Below, piece after piece: positions 11,194-19,634 of a stretch of 64,000 nt of DNA (position 1 is its first letter; every line of letters begins with the position of its first letter). This DNA comes from Methylocystis sp. ATCC 49242 (lineage in GTDB: Bacteria; Pseudomonadota; Alphaproteobacteria; Rhizobiales; Beijerinckiaceae), in contig NZ_KE124772.1 in NCBI RefSeq assembly GCF_000188155.2, forward strand, positions 1-64,000, in the 5' to 3' direction. The notes beneath the pieces are model-generated. The model worked only from the letters and a program-made list of their open reading frames with translations. It was not told the DNA's origin and did no database searches. The position numbers and the translations under genes were made by a program.

Positions 11194-12021
11194 TCATGCG
11201 GCCATCGCCGTTTTCTGTTGGCCGAAGTAGGCCTCGTCGGGCGTGCGCCCGTCAAGGCTCGAATGCGGGCGCCGCTCGTTGTAAAAGGCCAGATACCGGC
11301 CGATCGAGGCACGGGCCTCGGACACGCTGTCGTAGGCGCGCAAATAGACCTCCTCGTATTTCACACTGCGCCACAGCCGCTCGACAAAGACATTGTCTCG
11401 CCAAGCGCCTTTCCCGTCCATGCTGATCGAGACCTTCGCATCGATAAGCACCCCGGTGAAGTCGAGACTGGTGAACTGGCTGCCCTGATCCGTGTTGAAA
11501 ATCTCCGGCTTGTCGTGTTTCGCCAGCGCCTCTTTCAAGGCGTCGACGCAGATCTCCGCTTCCATCGTGATCGACACGCGATGCGAAAGAACGCGCCGCG
11601 TGAAGACGTCGACGACCGCCACGAGATAGACGAAGCCGCGCCGCATCGGGATGTAGCTGATGTCCGTCGCCCAGACCTGGTTTGGTCGTTCGATCTTCAC
11701 CCCGCGCAGCAGATACGGATAAACCTTGTGTCCCGGCGCGGGCTTGCTCGTGTTCGGCCGCCGATAGATCGCCTCGATCCCCATCCGCTTCATCAGCGTC
11801 GTGACATGCCGGCGGCCCACGGCGACGCCCTCGCGCCGCAGCAGATCGCGCAGCATCCGCGCGCCCGCAAAGGGATGTTCGAGATGCAACTCGTCAATGC
11901 GGCGCATCAGCTTCAGATCCTCGGCCGAAACCGGCCGCGGCTTGTAGTAGACGGAGCTGCGGGCAACCCCCAGCGCCTTCGCCTGCCGGGCGATTGGAAG
12001 ATCATGATCGCGGTCGATCAT
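11194..12021 (-). CDS. IS3-family transposase OrfB (DDE integrase core)
   Basis: 275-residue catalytic half of the transposase. It contains the HTH_21 region (HPFAGARMLRDLLRREGV), then the rve integrase core with DDE residues in WATDISYIP, NTDQGSQFTS and VERLWRSVKYEEV, followed by the typical C-terminus YNERRPHSSLDGRTPDEAYF. The start overlaps the stop of orfA as ATGA; a fused OrfAB made by -1 frameshifting is usual in this family. No disruption is visible, so the element may be active. Confidence 0.93.
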   Translation of the reverse strand: MIDRDHDLPIARQAKALGVARSSVYYKPRPVSAEDLKLMRRIDELHLEHPFAGARMLRDLLRREGVAVGRRHVTTLMKRMGIEAIYRRPNTSKPAPGHKVYPYLLRGVKIERPNQVWATDISYIPMRRGFVYLVAVVDVFTRRVLSHRVSITMEAEICVDALKEALAKHDKPEIFNTDQGSQFTSLDFTGVLIDAKVSISMDGKGAWRDNVFVERLWRSVKYEEVYLRAYDSVSEARASIGRYLAFYNERRPHSSLDGRTPDEAYFGQQKTAMAA

Positions 12022-12326
12022 CTTTTTGCGCTCAGCAATCCCGCTTTTGTGAGCGCGCCGGACAAAAAATCGTTCTCCAGCGTCAGTTCGCCGATCTTCG
12101 CGTGAAGCCCCTTCAAGTCAACGGCGGCTTCCTTTGGCTCCGTCTTCTCCTGCCCGAAAACGCCGGCCGCGCCTTCAAGCAACTGACTTTTCCACGTCGT
12201 GATCTGGTTCGGGTGGACGTCGAATTGCTGCGCCAGCTCGGCCAGCGTCTTCTCGCCCTTGATCGCGGCCAAAGCCACTTTTGCCTTTAAGGCCGGAGAA
12301 TGCGTCCGGCGGCTCCGTTTCGTCAT
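12018..12326 (-). CDS. IS3-family transposase OrfA (HTH)
   Basis: 102-residue DNA-binding half of the IS3 transposase: a helix-turn-helix of the HTH_8 type ([20 protein letters not shown] then [20 protein letters not shown]) followed by a leucine-rich coiled segment ([20 protein letters not shown]) that mediates multimerisation. It lies just inside the right terminal repeat and overlaps orfB by four bases. Confidence 0.92.
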   Translation of the reverse strand: MTKRSRRTHSPALKAKVALAAIKGEKTLAELAQQFDVHPNQITTWKSQLLEGAAGVFGQEKTEPKEAAVDLKGLHAKIGELTLENDFLSGALTKAGLLSAKR

Positions 12327-12439
12327 CGAATGCTCCTGATTCGCAGCAAGAATCCTTGCCGCTGTCAGGCAGAAAATCCACTCAAGCTACTGTCCGAATT
12401 TCCGGGGCCAGCTCTCCAGGAAGCGGCCTGAGGCAGGGC

Positions 12440-13261
12440 TCAACTGTGCCGCCAGACCTTAATGGCGGAAGCAATCAGGATCCCCGCCAGTAGCGGCAGT
12501 AAAATCGAGCTGGGGATAATTCCCAGCAGCTGTCCGCCAATAAACGTTCCCACGATGGAGCCGAGCGCGATCACAAGGACGAAGGAGCGGCTTCGCTTGA
12601 GGATTGAAAAGCTCTGGTCGCGGCTATAGCGCGTGAAGCCGACGATCATTGTTGGCAAGCTGACCGCAAGCGAAAGGCTTCCGGCAAGCTTGATATCCAC
12701 GCCGAACAGCAGCACCAGAGTGGGAATGAGCAGTTCGCCTCCCGCTACCCCGAGGAGCGAGGCGACCACCCCGATGACAAAACCTGCCGCCACTCCGGCG
12801 ATGAGCTGAAAGCCGCCGCTCGCCAGGGCTGTCCCGCCACCGTGTGGATCGTGGCCGAAGATCAGCACCAGGGCGATCATAAGCAGCAGGATTGCAATCA
12901 CGTGATAAAGAATCGCGGATTTGAGGCGGATCGCCCACCCCGCCCCAACCCATGCGCCAAGGAGGCTCCCGGCCAGAAGGTTGACGACAATTGGCCAGTG
13001 TACGCCGACTTCATGCAGCGGCACGGCCGCCGCCCGGAACGGCAAGGCCGTGGCGACAACGACAAGACTTGTGGCCTTGTTGACGATGATTGCTTCGAGA
13101 GCAGGGAACCGAAACACGCCAATCAGGAGTGGCAGGCGAAACTCGGCCCCGCCCAAGCCAATAAGGCCACCGAGGGATCCGATCACCGCCCCGCCGCTGA
13201 ACACCGCCGCTTTGTTGTCTCGCACCCCTGCCCCCTTTTTCGAGAGGGTCGCACAGAACAT
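12440..13261 (-). CDS. TauE/SafE-family permease
   Basis: 273-residue inner-membrane permease of the sulfite/organosulfonate exporter family. It has two repeated halves, each with the glycine-rich motif (GGLIGLGGAEFRLPLLIGVF near residue 31 and ASLLGVAGGELLIPTLVLLF near 170), and about eight hydrophobic segments. The family exports or imports sulfoacetate, sulfite or related anions; the substrate here cannot be told. The ATG at 13261 has a poor Shine-Dalgarno sequence, so an internal GTG start is possible. It lies between the IS3 element and a broken MFS gene read in the same direction. Confidence 0.85.
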   Translation of the reverse strand: MFCATLSKKGAGVRDNKAAVFSGGAVIGSLGGLIGLGGAEFRLPLLIGVFRFPALEAIIVNKATSLVVVATALPFRAAAVPLHEVGVHWPIVVNLLAGSLLGAWVGAGWAIRLKSAILYHVIAILLLMIALVLIFGHDPHGGGTALASGGFQLIAGVAAGFVIGVVASLLGVAGGELLIPTLVLLFGVDIKLAGSLSLAVSLPTMIVGFTRYSRDQSFSILKRSRSFVLVIALGSIVGTFIGGQLLGIIPSSILLPLLAGILIASAIKVWRHS

Positions 13262-13269
13262 GCCACCCG

Positions 13270-13511
13270 GCCTAAAATTCTCTCTGCTCGGATTCAGCTA
13301 GTCCCATCGCTCGCATCGAGTGGGCCAGCGCGCCAGCCGACATGCGCGCTGCGACGGTGGCGATCCCGCGGACGATTCGGATTTACGTCGGGTCCCAGCC
13401 TTGGCTCGACCAGAAGTAGATTGCGAGAAAAGGCCCCACCCAGCCTTAGACGTCGGCGAGCAGGAAATTGAGCCAGTCGAGCGCGGCTCGGTTTCGCAGG
13501 GCGTCTCTCAT
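13270..13511 (-). pseudogene. MFS transporter N-terminal fragment
   Basis: Reading from the ATG at 13511 on the minus strand gives MRDALRNRAALDWLNFLLAD, then V-stop, GWVGPFLAIYFWSSQGWDPT, a second stop, and IRIVRGIATVAARMSAGALA. This matches the first two membrane segments of a major-facilitator transporter of the type with LNFFLADVxxGLGPFLA. Two in-frame TAA codons and the loss of everything after the second segment make it a remnant. The TauE/SafE gene starts directly downstream, so a deletion may have joined them. Confidence 0.65.
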
Positions 13512-13616
13512 GTTTGGTTCAAAGGGTTAGGCATTTGCTCTCGGACGTGGGCGCCGCCTGTATAGCCGTAGGGAAAAACGGAGAAGCCTGAGAGTGAGAG
13601 TGCGGACGAGTGGTCG

Positions 13617-13664
13617 GTGACGGGTTGAGGTCCGAGAGTGAGGCTCTCGGCGCCCGTCGCGGAG
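13617..13664 (+). promoter_or_regulatory. Conserved hairpin leader, copy 1
   Basis: Leader with GTGACGGG...GAGG, the stem CCGAGAG/CTCTCGG (13632-13650) and CGCCCGTCGCGGAG ending eight bases before the DUF932 start codon. Nearly the same element precedes the ParB-like gene (14979-15027). The GGAG at its end serves as ribosome binding site, so the hairpin could control translation or be a single-strand promoter element. Confidence 0.6.
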
Positions 13665-13671
13665 ACGATCG

Positions 13672-14868
13672 ATGACCCAGGTGGAGATTTTGGATTCGGC
13701 TCGGGGCCATGGTGGCGGCTACAAGGTGGACGCAAGCCGCGGCGAGCGTATTGGCCGCGTGTCGTCAGAGTGGTTTTCTCGGCCGCAGGACGAGCGATAC
13801 CTGTCCTTGTCGGATCTGTTCGCCGCCGTGCGTGGCCGGACTGAGCGCAGCTGCACAAGGACCGTGGAGAGCGGTGCAATCCGGGTGGAAGCCAGCCGTG
13901 ACGACGCCGAACGGCTTTCACTCGGCTTGCCCGGTTCCGACAGACCGGTCGCCATGACCCATTGGAGCTTCAGCCAGCTCGCAAGCCTCGTCGGCGCGCC
14001 CGCGGCTTACCTCCGCCAGCTCCCGGCCCCGCTCGCCGGAATCAATCTGCAATATGGCTTAACTTCACACCGCGCCGAGCAGGTGAAAACGCTGGAAATC
14101 GAAGATGGCCGCGTCGAGCTGCGCGCGGTGACCGGCCCCGACTATGGCCGCATCTATGACCATGAGCTCGTCTCCGCCGTGCAGCGCATCGCTGGCGATG
14201 GCATGGGCGACACACGCTGGAAGGTCCCAGGCGTTCTCGACTGGTCGACCGGGATCTATAACCCCAATGTCGGAGTCACGGAGGAGACAACGACGCTCTA
14301 CGCCTCGGACCGGGACGTCTTCCTCTTTCTTGTCGATGATCTCAATCCGATCGAAGCCGGCCGTCTTCCCGACGGCTCGCCCGATCTCTTCTTTCGAGGC
14401 TTCTACTGCTGGAATTCAGAAGTGGGCGCGAAGACGCTCGGCATTGCGAGCTTTTATCTGCGCGCAGTGTGCCAAAACCGGAATCTTTGGGGCGTGGAGG
14501 ATTTCGAAGAGATTACCATCCGCCACTCCAAATACGCCGCCGTACGCTTCGCGCATGAGGCGGCGCCGGCGTTGACCCGCTTCGCCAATTCCTCGCCCCT
14601 GCCCTTCGTCAACGGGATCAAGGCGGCGCGGCGGCGGATCGTAGCCCGCAATGACGACGACCGCACGGAATTCTTGCGCAAGCGCGGTTTCTCGAAAGCC
14701 GAGACAGCGAAGATCATCCAGACCGTCCTGACGGAAGAGGGCCGCAAGCCGGAAAGCGTCTTCGATTTCGTGCAGGGCATCACGGCTGTGGCGCGCGGAA
14801 AAAGCCACCAGGACGCGCGGCTGGATTTCGAGGCGCGCGCCAAGAAGCTCTTCGATCGCGCCCAGTGA
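13672..14868 (+). CDS. DUF932 domain-containing protein
   Basis: 398-residue protein of the DUF932 family, common on plasmids, integrative elements and phages and of unknown biochemical role. The start at 13672 follows GGAGACGATCG. Conserved family stretches are visible: MTHWSFSQLASLVGAPAAYL near residue 88, ELRAVTGPDYGRIYDHELVS near 145, and the core GFYCWNSEVGAKTLGIASFY near 243 with RNLWGVEDF just after. It is the first of a plus-strand plasmid block and shares its hairpin leader with the ParB-like gene, so the two are probably regulated alike. A role during establishment in the recipient is inferred from context. Confidence 0.88.
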   Translation: MTQVEILDSARGHGGGYKVDASRGERIGRVSSEWFSRPQDERYLSLSDLFAAVRGRTERSCTRTVESGAIRVEASRDDAERLSLGLPGSDRPVAMTHWSFSQLASLVGAPAAYLRQLPAPLAGINLQYGLTSHRAEQVKTLEIEDGRVELRAVTGPDYGRIYDHELVSAVQRIAGDGMGDTRWKVPGVLDWSTGIYNPNVGVTEETTTLYASDRDVFLFLVDDLNPIEAGRLPDGSPDLFFRGFYCWNSEVGAKTLGIASFYLRAVCQNRNLWGVEDFEEITIRHSKYAAVRFAHEAAPALTRFANSSPLPFVNGIKAARRRIVARNDDDRTEFLRKRGFSKAETAKIIQTVLTEEGRKPESVFDFVQGITAVARGKSHQDARLDFEARAKKLFDRAQ

Positions 14869-14978
14869 TATTTGTCGTTGCACAGCTTGCACGCAGCCTG
14901 CAGCTGTCGCGGCGGCTCCCTACCCAAGTGAGTTTTTGCGGCGTCGCCCTTTAGAGTTCGAGGGCGGCGCTGCGCTTC

Positions 14979-15027
14979 GTGACGAGGTGGAGGTCGAGAG
15001 AGAGGCTCTCGGTCGCCCGTCGCGGAG
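14979..15027 (+). promoter_or_regulatory. Conserved hairpin leader, copy 2
   Basis: Second copy of the leader before the DUF932 gene: GTGACGAGGTGGAGGTCGAG, AGAGAGGCTCTCGG with stem CGAGAG/CTCTCG (14994-15012), and CGCCCGTCGCGGAG nine bases before the ParB-like start codon. Conservation outside any coding sequence implies function. Confidence 0.6.
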
Positions 15028-15035
15028 TTGAAACA

Positions 15036-17180
15036 ATGATAAAATCGGTCCAGAAAATCCAACTGAGCGCGTCGCGCGATATTCCGTTCAGCAAGCTGGT
15101 GCTATCTCAGTCAAATGTGCGGCGGATCAAGGCCGGCGTCTCGATCGAAGAGCTGGCGGAAGACATCGCCCGTCGCACGCTCTTGCAGAGCATCACCGTG
15201 CGGCCGGTAGTCGACGACCAGGGCGCCGAGACGGGCATGTTCGAAATCCCCGCGGGCGGGCGCCGTTACCGGGCGCTTGAGCTTCTCGTGAAGCAGAAGC
15301 GCCTGGCCCGCAACGCCATGATCCCTTGCGTGGTGCGCACTGACGGAATCGCGGAAGAAGACAGCCTTGCCGAAAACGTCCAGCGCGCGCCACTGCATCC
15401 GCTCGATCAGTTCCGCGCGTTCCTGCTCCTGCGCGAGAAAGGAAATAGCGAGGAGGAGATCGCCGCCGCCTTCTTCGTCAGCGTCGCCGTCGTCAAGCAA
15501 CGCCTGCGGCTCGCGTCGGTGTCGCCCCAGCTTCTCGACGTCTATGCCGAGGACGGCATGACCCTCGACCAGCTGATGGCCTTCACGGTGAATCCCGACC
15601 ATGAGCGCCAGGAGCAGGTCTGGAATGCGATCCAGCGCTCCTACAACAAGGAAGCCTATCAGATCCGCCGGCTTCTCACCGAGGACACTGTGCGGGCCTC
15701 CGACAAACGGGCGCTCTATGCGGCCGAAGAATACAAGGCTGCCGGCGGGCCGATCATGCGCGACCTCTTCCAGTGCGACGACGGCGGCTGGCTCCAGGAC
15801 GTTCCGCTCCTGGAGCGGCTCGTCGCGGAGAAGCTTGCGCGCGACGCTGAGTCCCTCCGCGCAGAGGGCTGGAAATGGGTCGAGACGGCGATCGACTTCC
15901 CTTACGGCCACACCTATGGGCTTCGCCATCTTCAGGGCGAACGCCAGCCTCTGAGCGAGGAGGAAGCGGCGGCCCGCGAGGCGCTGCGCAACGAAGCCGA
16001 ACAATTGGAGGCGGCCTATTCGGAGGCGGAAGAAATTCCGGAGGAGGCCGACGCGCGTCTCGCCGAGATTGAGGCGGCGCTCGAAGCTTTCGAGGATCGC
16101 CCGGTTCTCTATGCGCCAGAGGAGATCGCCCGCGCCGGCGTCTTCGTCAGCATCGATGGGAGCGGACGTCTCCGGGTCGAGCGCGGCTATGTCCGGCCGG
16201 AGGACGAAGCGCCAATCGAAGAGCTTGAGACGCCCCAGGGCGAGGCCGAGACCACGGCGACCTACGCCGCCCGTGCAGAGACCCCGTTCTCGTCTTCTTG
16301 CGAACTCGACGACGGCGAAAGCGTGCGGAACGGCGCCGCTGCGGACGAGGAGGATGAGGGGATGAGGCCCCTGCCCGACAAGTTGCTCACTGAGCTGACC
16401 GCCTATCGCACGCTGGCGCTGCGCGAGGCGGTCGGCAGGGATCCGGCGATTGCACACCTCTCGGCCCTCCACGCCATGTGCCTGCGGCTGTTTTATCGCT
16501 ATGCCGTGGACACCTGCCTCGAGATTGACGCCAAGAACGTCGCCTTCGGCGCCCAGGCGCCGGGGCTCTCCGACACGCCGCTCGCGGCAAAGGTCGACGC
16601 TCGCCATCTCGACTGGTCGCAGCAGTTGCCGGCGGAGCCGCAGGACCTGTGGGACGTGCTGACGACCTTCGACGCCGATACGCGCCAGCGTCTGTTCGCG
16701 CATTGCGTCTCGTTGACCGTGAACGCCGTGCACGAGCCCTGGAGCCGCCGGCCGCGAGCGATCGCCCATGCCGACCGTCTCGCCTCGACGCTCGCCCTCG
16801 ACGTCGCGGGGACGGGCTGGATCCCCACGGTCGACAATTTCCTCGGCCGGGTCACCAAGGCGCGCATCCTCCAGGCGGTGCGCGAGGCGAAAGGCGCCGA
16901 TGTCTCCCGCCGGATTGAGGCGCTCAAGAAGGGCGACATGGCGCGGGAGGCGGAAACGCTTCTGACCGGCGCGGGCTGGCTTCCCGAGCCGCTGCGCACC
17001 CCGGGCCATGGGCCGCAGGCTTCATTGGAAGGCAGTTCTCATTCGGCGCCGGAGGAAGCCGCGGCAGTCGAAGACGGCGCAGCGGCCGAAACCGATCCTG
17101 CAAGCGACGAAATTGTCGCGCCTGATGAGGATGCCGAGCCGGCTCCGGTCGACGACGCTCAAAGCATCGCCGCCGAGTAA
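15036..17180 (+). CDS. ParB/Spo0J-like nuclease or partition protein
   Basis: 714 residues from the ATG at 15036 (GGAG upstream in the conserved leader). The N-terminal 110 residues form a ParB domain: SKLVLSQSNVRRI, LLQSITVRPVV, PAGGRRYRALELL and EEDSLAENVQRAPLHPLDQF. A KorB/ParB-type helix-turn-helix follows (EEEIAAAFFVSVAVVKQRLR near residue 150). The remaining 500 residues, including a Glu/Ala-rich segment and a second globular domain (FGAQAPGLSDTPLAAKVDA), are far longer than in classical ParB (about 300). Such long ParB-like proteins are found on alphaproteobacterial plasmids. It might bind DNA or act as a ParB-type nuclease rather than do partition; no adjacent parA is present. Confidence 0.88.
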   Translation: MIKSVQKIQLSASRDIPFSKLVLSQSNVRRIKAGVSIEELAEDIARRTLLQSITVRPVVDDQGAETGMFEIPAGGRRYRALELLVKQKRLARNAMIPCVVRTDGIAEEDSLAENVQRAPLHPLDQFRAFLLLREKGNSEEEIAAAFFVSVAVVKQRLRLASVSPQLLDVYAEDGMTLDQLMAFTVNPDHERQEQVWNAIQRSYNKEAYQIRRLLTEDTVRASDKRALYAAEEYKAAGGPIMRDLFQCDDGGWLQDVPLLERLVAEKLARDAESLRAEGWKWVETAIDFPYGHTYGLRHLQGERQPLSEEEAAAREALRNEAEQLEAAYSEAEEIPEEADARLAEIEAALEAFEDRPVLYAPEEIARAGVFVSIDGSGRLRVERGYVRPEDEAPIEELETPQGEAETTATYAARAETPFSSSCELDDGESVRNGAAADEEDEGMRPLPDKLLTELTAYRTLALREAVGRDPAIAHLSALHAMCLRLFYRYAVDTCLEIDAKNVAFGAQAPGLSDTPLAAKVDARHLDWSQQLPAEPQDLWDVLTTFDADTRQRLFAHCVSLTVNAVHEPWSRRPRAIAHADRLASTLALDVAGTGWIPTVDNFLGRVTKARILQAVREAKGADVSRRIEALKKGDMAREAETLLTGAGWLPEPLRTPGHGPQASLEGSSHSAPEEAAAVEDGAAAETDPASDEIVAPDEDAEPAPVDDAQSIAAE

Positions 17181-17204
17181 GCGTTCACGGGTCCAACTGC
17201 GCAT

Positions 17205-17235
17205 GGGCTCGCCAGAAATGGCGGGCCCTTTTTTT
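17205..17235 (+). terminator. Intrinsic terminator after the ParB-like gene
   Basis: GGGCTCGCCA / TGGCGGGCCC stem with a GAAA loop followed by seven T residues, 24 bases after the ParB-like stop. It ends just before the ribosome binding site of the toprim gene, so it may attenuate rather than fully end transcription. Confidence 0.8.
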
Positions 17236-17250
17236 GTTGGAGGCGATTCC

Positions 17251-18294
17251 ATGTCGAGCTCAGTTGCGTCGGAATTATCGCGCCGCCTTGCCCAGGACGC
17301 CGAGGTGGTCTGCCGATACTATTTGTCGAACGGCTGCCGCCACGGCCGTTACTGGATCGTTGGCGACGCCCGCAATACGCCGGGTCGCAGCCTGTTCGTG
17401 CGGTTGACGGGTCCGGAGAGCGGCAAGGGCGCTGCAGGGCATTGGACTGATGCGGCCTCGGGCGAATATGGCGACCTCCTCGACATCATTCACGAAAGCG
17501 CCCAACTGAATGATTTTTCCGACGTCCTCGACGAAGCGCGGCGATTCCTCAGCCTGCCATGCGCTGACCCACGGCCGAAGCAAAGGCTCGATCGCAGAGA
17601 GCGGCGGACAGGTTCTCCGGAGTCGGCGCGCCGTCTTTTCGCCATGTCACGCCCGATCGCCGGCACATTGGCGGCGCGTTATCTGCATCATCGGGGGATT
17701 GCAACGCTGCAGGATCTCCAAAGCCTCCGTTTTCATCCACGCTGCTACTACCGATCCGGGGACGGGTCAGCCCGTGAGACCTGGCCCGCGATGATCGCGG
17801 CGGTCACCGACCTCGAGGGAAAGATCACCGGCGTGCATCGCACATGGCTCGACAAATCGGGGCGCGGCAAGGCGCCAATCGCCTGCCCTCGACGCGCCAT
17901 GGGAGAACTGCTCGGCAATGGCGTCCGGTTTGGCGCGCCGCTCGACGTGATGGCGGCTGGCGAAGGGATCGAAACCGTGCTCTCGGTTCGATGTCTTCTG
18001 CCCCGCATGCCAATGATCGCAGCGCTCTCTTCCGCCCATCTCGCCGCCATCCATTTCCCTGAGAGCTTGCGCCGCCTCTATGTCCTGCGCGACAATGACC
18101 CCGCCGGCGAAAGGGCATCAGTGACCCTTCTTGACCGCGCGACGGCCGCGGGTATTGAGGCCGTCGTTCTCAGCTCCGAACTTGGCGATTTCAACGATGA
18201 TCTCCGCCGTCTTTGCAAGGCCCGGTTGCGAGCGGCTATCAGAGACCAACTCGCCCCTCAGGACATCAGCGGGTTCATGAGGCCTGCGCGGTGA
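17251..18294 (+). CDS. Toprim domain (primase-like) protein
   Basis: 347 residues from the ATG at 17251, with GGAGG eight bases upstream. The N-terminal part (YYLSNGCRHGRYWIVGD) resembles the entry domain of plasmid and phage primase-like proteins of the DUF7146 type, and the C-terminal half is a toprim fold: DVMAAGEGIETVLSV with the conserved glutamate near residue 236, then LYVLRDNDPAGERASVTLLD with the DxD-like motif near 283. Toprim proteins of this kind synthesise RNA primers or cut DNA; on conjugative elements they are thought to start complementary-strand synthesis in the recipient. A second, frameshifted member is at 58594. Confidence 0.82.
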   Translation: MSSSVASELSRRLAQDAEVVCRYYLSNGCRHGRYWIVGDARNTPGRSLFVRLTGPESGKGAAGHWTDAASGEYGDLLDIIHESAQLNDFSDVLDEARRFLSLPCADPRPKQRLDRRERRTGSPESARRLFAMSRPIAGTLAARYLHHRGIATLQDLQSLRFHPRCYYRSGDGSARETWPAMIAAVTDLEGKITGVHRTWLDKSGRGKAPIACPRRAMGELLGNGVRFGAPLDVMAAGEGIETVLSVRCLLPRMPMIAALSSAHLAAIHFPESLRRLYVLRDNDPAGERASVTLLDRATAAGIEAVVLSSELGDFNDDLRRLCKARLRAAIRDQLAPQDISGFMRPAR

Positions 18295-18631
18295 CGTCCT
18301 CTTGTGACGCAACGAGCGCCCGATCCCCTGCCCTCACGCGATTGCGTCAATTACCTTCTTTTCCTTCTCGGAGCCTGCCGCGTCCCGGCCTTCTGAGAGG
18401 GCGACCCTTGCGTCGGGCGCGCCGGCAATGGACAATGGCTGCGGCCGGCTATTTTCCGTCGCGCCCTGCGGGCGCTTTACATCGCGAGGCAAAATAGCCG
18501 GCGCTTCGCCATCCTTCGCTAACGCTGCGGCCCGGTCGCTGCGCGCCCCGGTGCCAGCCGGTCCGGCCCGTCGCCTTCTGTCGCCACGAAGGCCGCGAGG
18601 GTCGCGGCCGATCCGACGAAGGAGAGCGCCA
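18295..18631 (+). promoter_or_regulatory. Structured non-coding leader of the DUF2493 gene
   Basis: This gap of 337 bases holds no convincing gene but a strong nested structure at 18444-18502: outer arms GCCGGCTATTTT and AAAATAGCCGGC enclose the smaller stem GCGCCC/GGGCGC. The rest is GC-rich with short inverted repeats such as GGCCGCGAGGGTCGCGGCC. The structure could be a protein-binding site, an attenuator, or a promoter formed on single-stranded plasmid DNA after transfer. Confidence 0.55.
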
Positions 18632-19570
18632 ATGACGACCCATCCCAACGACCAAGGCATCGGGACAATTCCTGCCGCCTCCTCGACCGAGCGCGTTCTC
18701 GCCGAACTCCAGCTCTACGGCTACCGTCCGTTCCACGACGAGCCCGACCCCCGGCCGCTGCCCGACGCCGGGACGATTACCGGCGCCGTTGCCGACATCT
18801 TCGACGCCCTCCTGGCGACACTAACCGACACGCGCCTCGAGCCGGATCTCGAGGAGCTGCTCTGGTCCACGGTCAACCTCTTCCACCGGGCGGTCCTTCG
18901 CGTCGAGCGAGAACTCGATGACAATGAGCAGGCGCAGCGGCGCAGCCAAAAGGAACAGGACGGCTCGGAAATCCGCTCGGTGGAGCTGGAGCGCCTAATC
19001 TGCGAGGGGCAGACGCTCCTCGAACGCCGCGACAGCCTAGAGCTCTTTCGCGACCAGGCCGCCGACGCCTTCGAATTGCACACTGGCTCGTCCTGGCGTC
19101 CCCGCTCGGGCTCCAAGGTCAATCATCGATCCTTGACCGCCGCCATGATCGACAGCCGCGACTTTCTCGCCGCCAAGCGCCGCGTCGACTCCGAGCCTCT
19201 GCTGCCGGCCGGGCCTCGGATCGCCTTCACCGGCGGGCTCGACTTTAATGAACATCGCGTGATCTGGGATCGCCTCGACAAGGCTCTCGCCAAACATCCC
19301 GGCATGGTGCTGTTGCATGGCGGATCGCCCAAGGGAGCGGAACTCATCGCGTCCTGCTGGGCGAACAATCGCAAAGTCGCGCAGATCGCGTTCAAGCCAG
19401 ACTGGACCCGCCACGCCAAGGCAGCCCCCTTCAAGCGCAACGATCAGATCCTCGAGACACTCCCAATAGGTGTCATCGTCTTCCCCGGCTCTGGCGTTTC
19501 CGCAAATCTTGCCGATAAGGCGCGCAAGCTCGGCATCCCGGTGTGGAGGTTCGAGGACGGCGGCGCATGA
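18632..19570 (+). CDS. DUF2493 (SLOG-fold) protein
   Basis: 312 residues from the ATG at 18632 (AAGGAGAG upstream). The N-terminal 190 residues are helical and charged. The C-terminal 120 residues are a DUF2493 domain, part of the SLOG superfamily: RIAFTGGLDFNEHRVIWDRL, VLLHGGSPKGAELIASCWAN and IGVIVFPGSGVSANLADKAR. The GGSPKG loop is the expected nucleotide-binding site. SLOG proteins sense or cleave nucleotides; this subgroup is widespread on alphaproteobacterial plasmids with no described activity. It follows the ParB-like and toprim genes in the same direction. Confidence 0.85.
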   Translation: MTTHPNDQGIGTIPAASSTERVLAELQLYGYRPFHDEPDPRPLPDAGTITGAVADIFDALLATLTDTRLEPDLEELLWSTVNLFHRAVLRVERELDDNEQAQRRSQKEQDGSEIRSVELERLICEGQTLLERRDSLELFRDQAADAFELHTGSSWRPRSGSKVNHRSLTAAMIDSRDFLAAKRRVDSEPLLPAGPRIAFTGGLDFNEHRVIWDRLDKALAKHPGMVLLHGGSPKGAELIASCWANNRKVAQIAFKPDWTRHAKAAPFKRNDQILETLPIGVIVFPGSGVSANLADKARKLGIPVWRFEDGGA

Positions 19571-19634
19571 GCGCCGTCCTTTTCATCGACTGCGCGCAAT
19601 GCGCATCCCCTAACGAGCCCATGGCTTTTTCGAC

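Larger units (their letters stand above)
11041..12422. mobile_element. IS3-family insertion sequence
   Basis: Apparently intact two-gene element with imperfect terminal inverted repeats. The left end at 11041 reads TTCCTAGAGAGCTGGCC and the right end read on the minus strand reads TTCCTGGAGAGCTGGCC; matching continues inward to GGACAG on both sides. I could not identify a clear target duplication, so the exact tips are uncertain by several bases. The orfA/orfB overlap contains an A5 run in GCAAAAAGATGA that could serve programmed frameshifting. A long stem at 11129-11183 lies between orfB and the left end. Confidence 0.8.

Noticed and set aside
11134-12105. Plus-strand open frame through the IS3 transposase
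   Set aside because: Antisense of OrfB, which has the complete DDE motif set.
15111-17009. 632-codon minus-strand frame opposite the ParB-like gene
   Set aside because: No family features and biased composition; it is the antisense shadow of the ParB-like gene.
17205-17235. Hairpin as a copy of the conserved leader
   Set aside because: It has a simple stem plus T run and so is a terminator; it lacks the GTGACG and CGCCCGTCGCGGAG parts.
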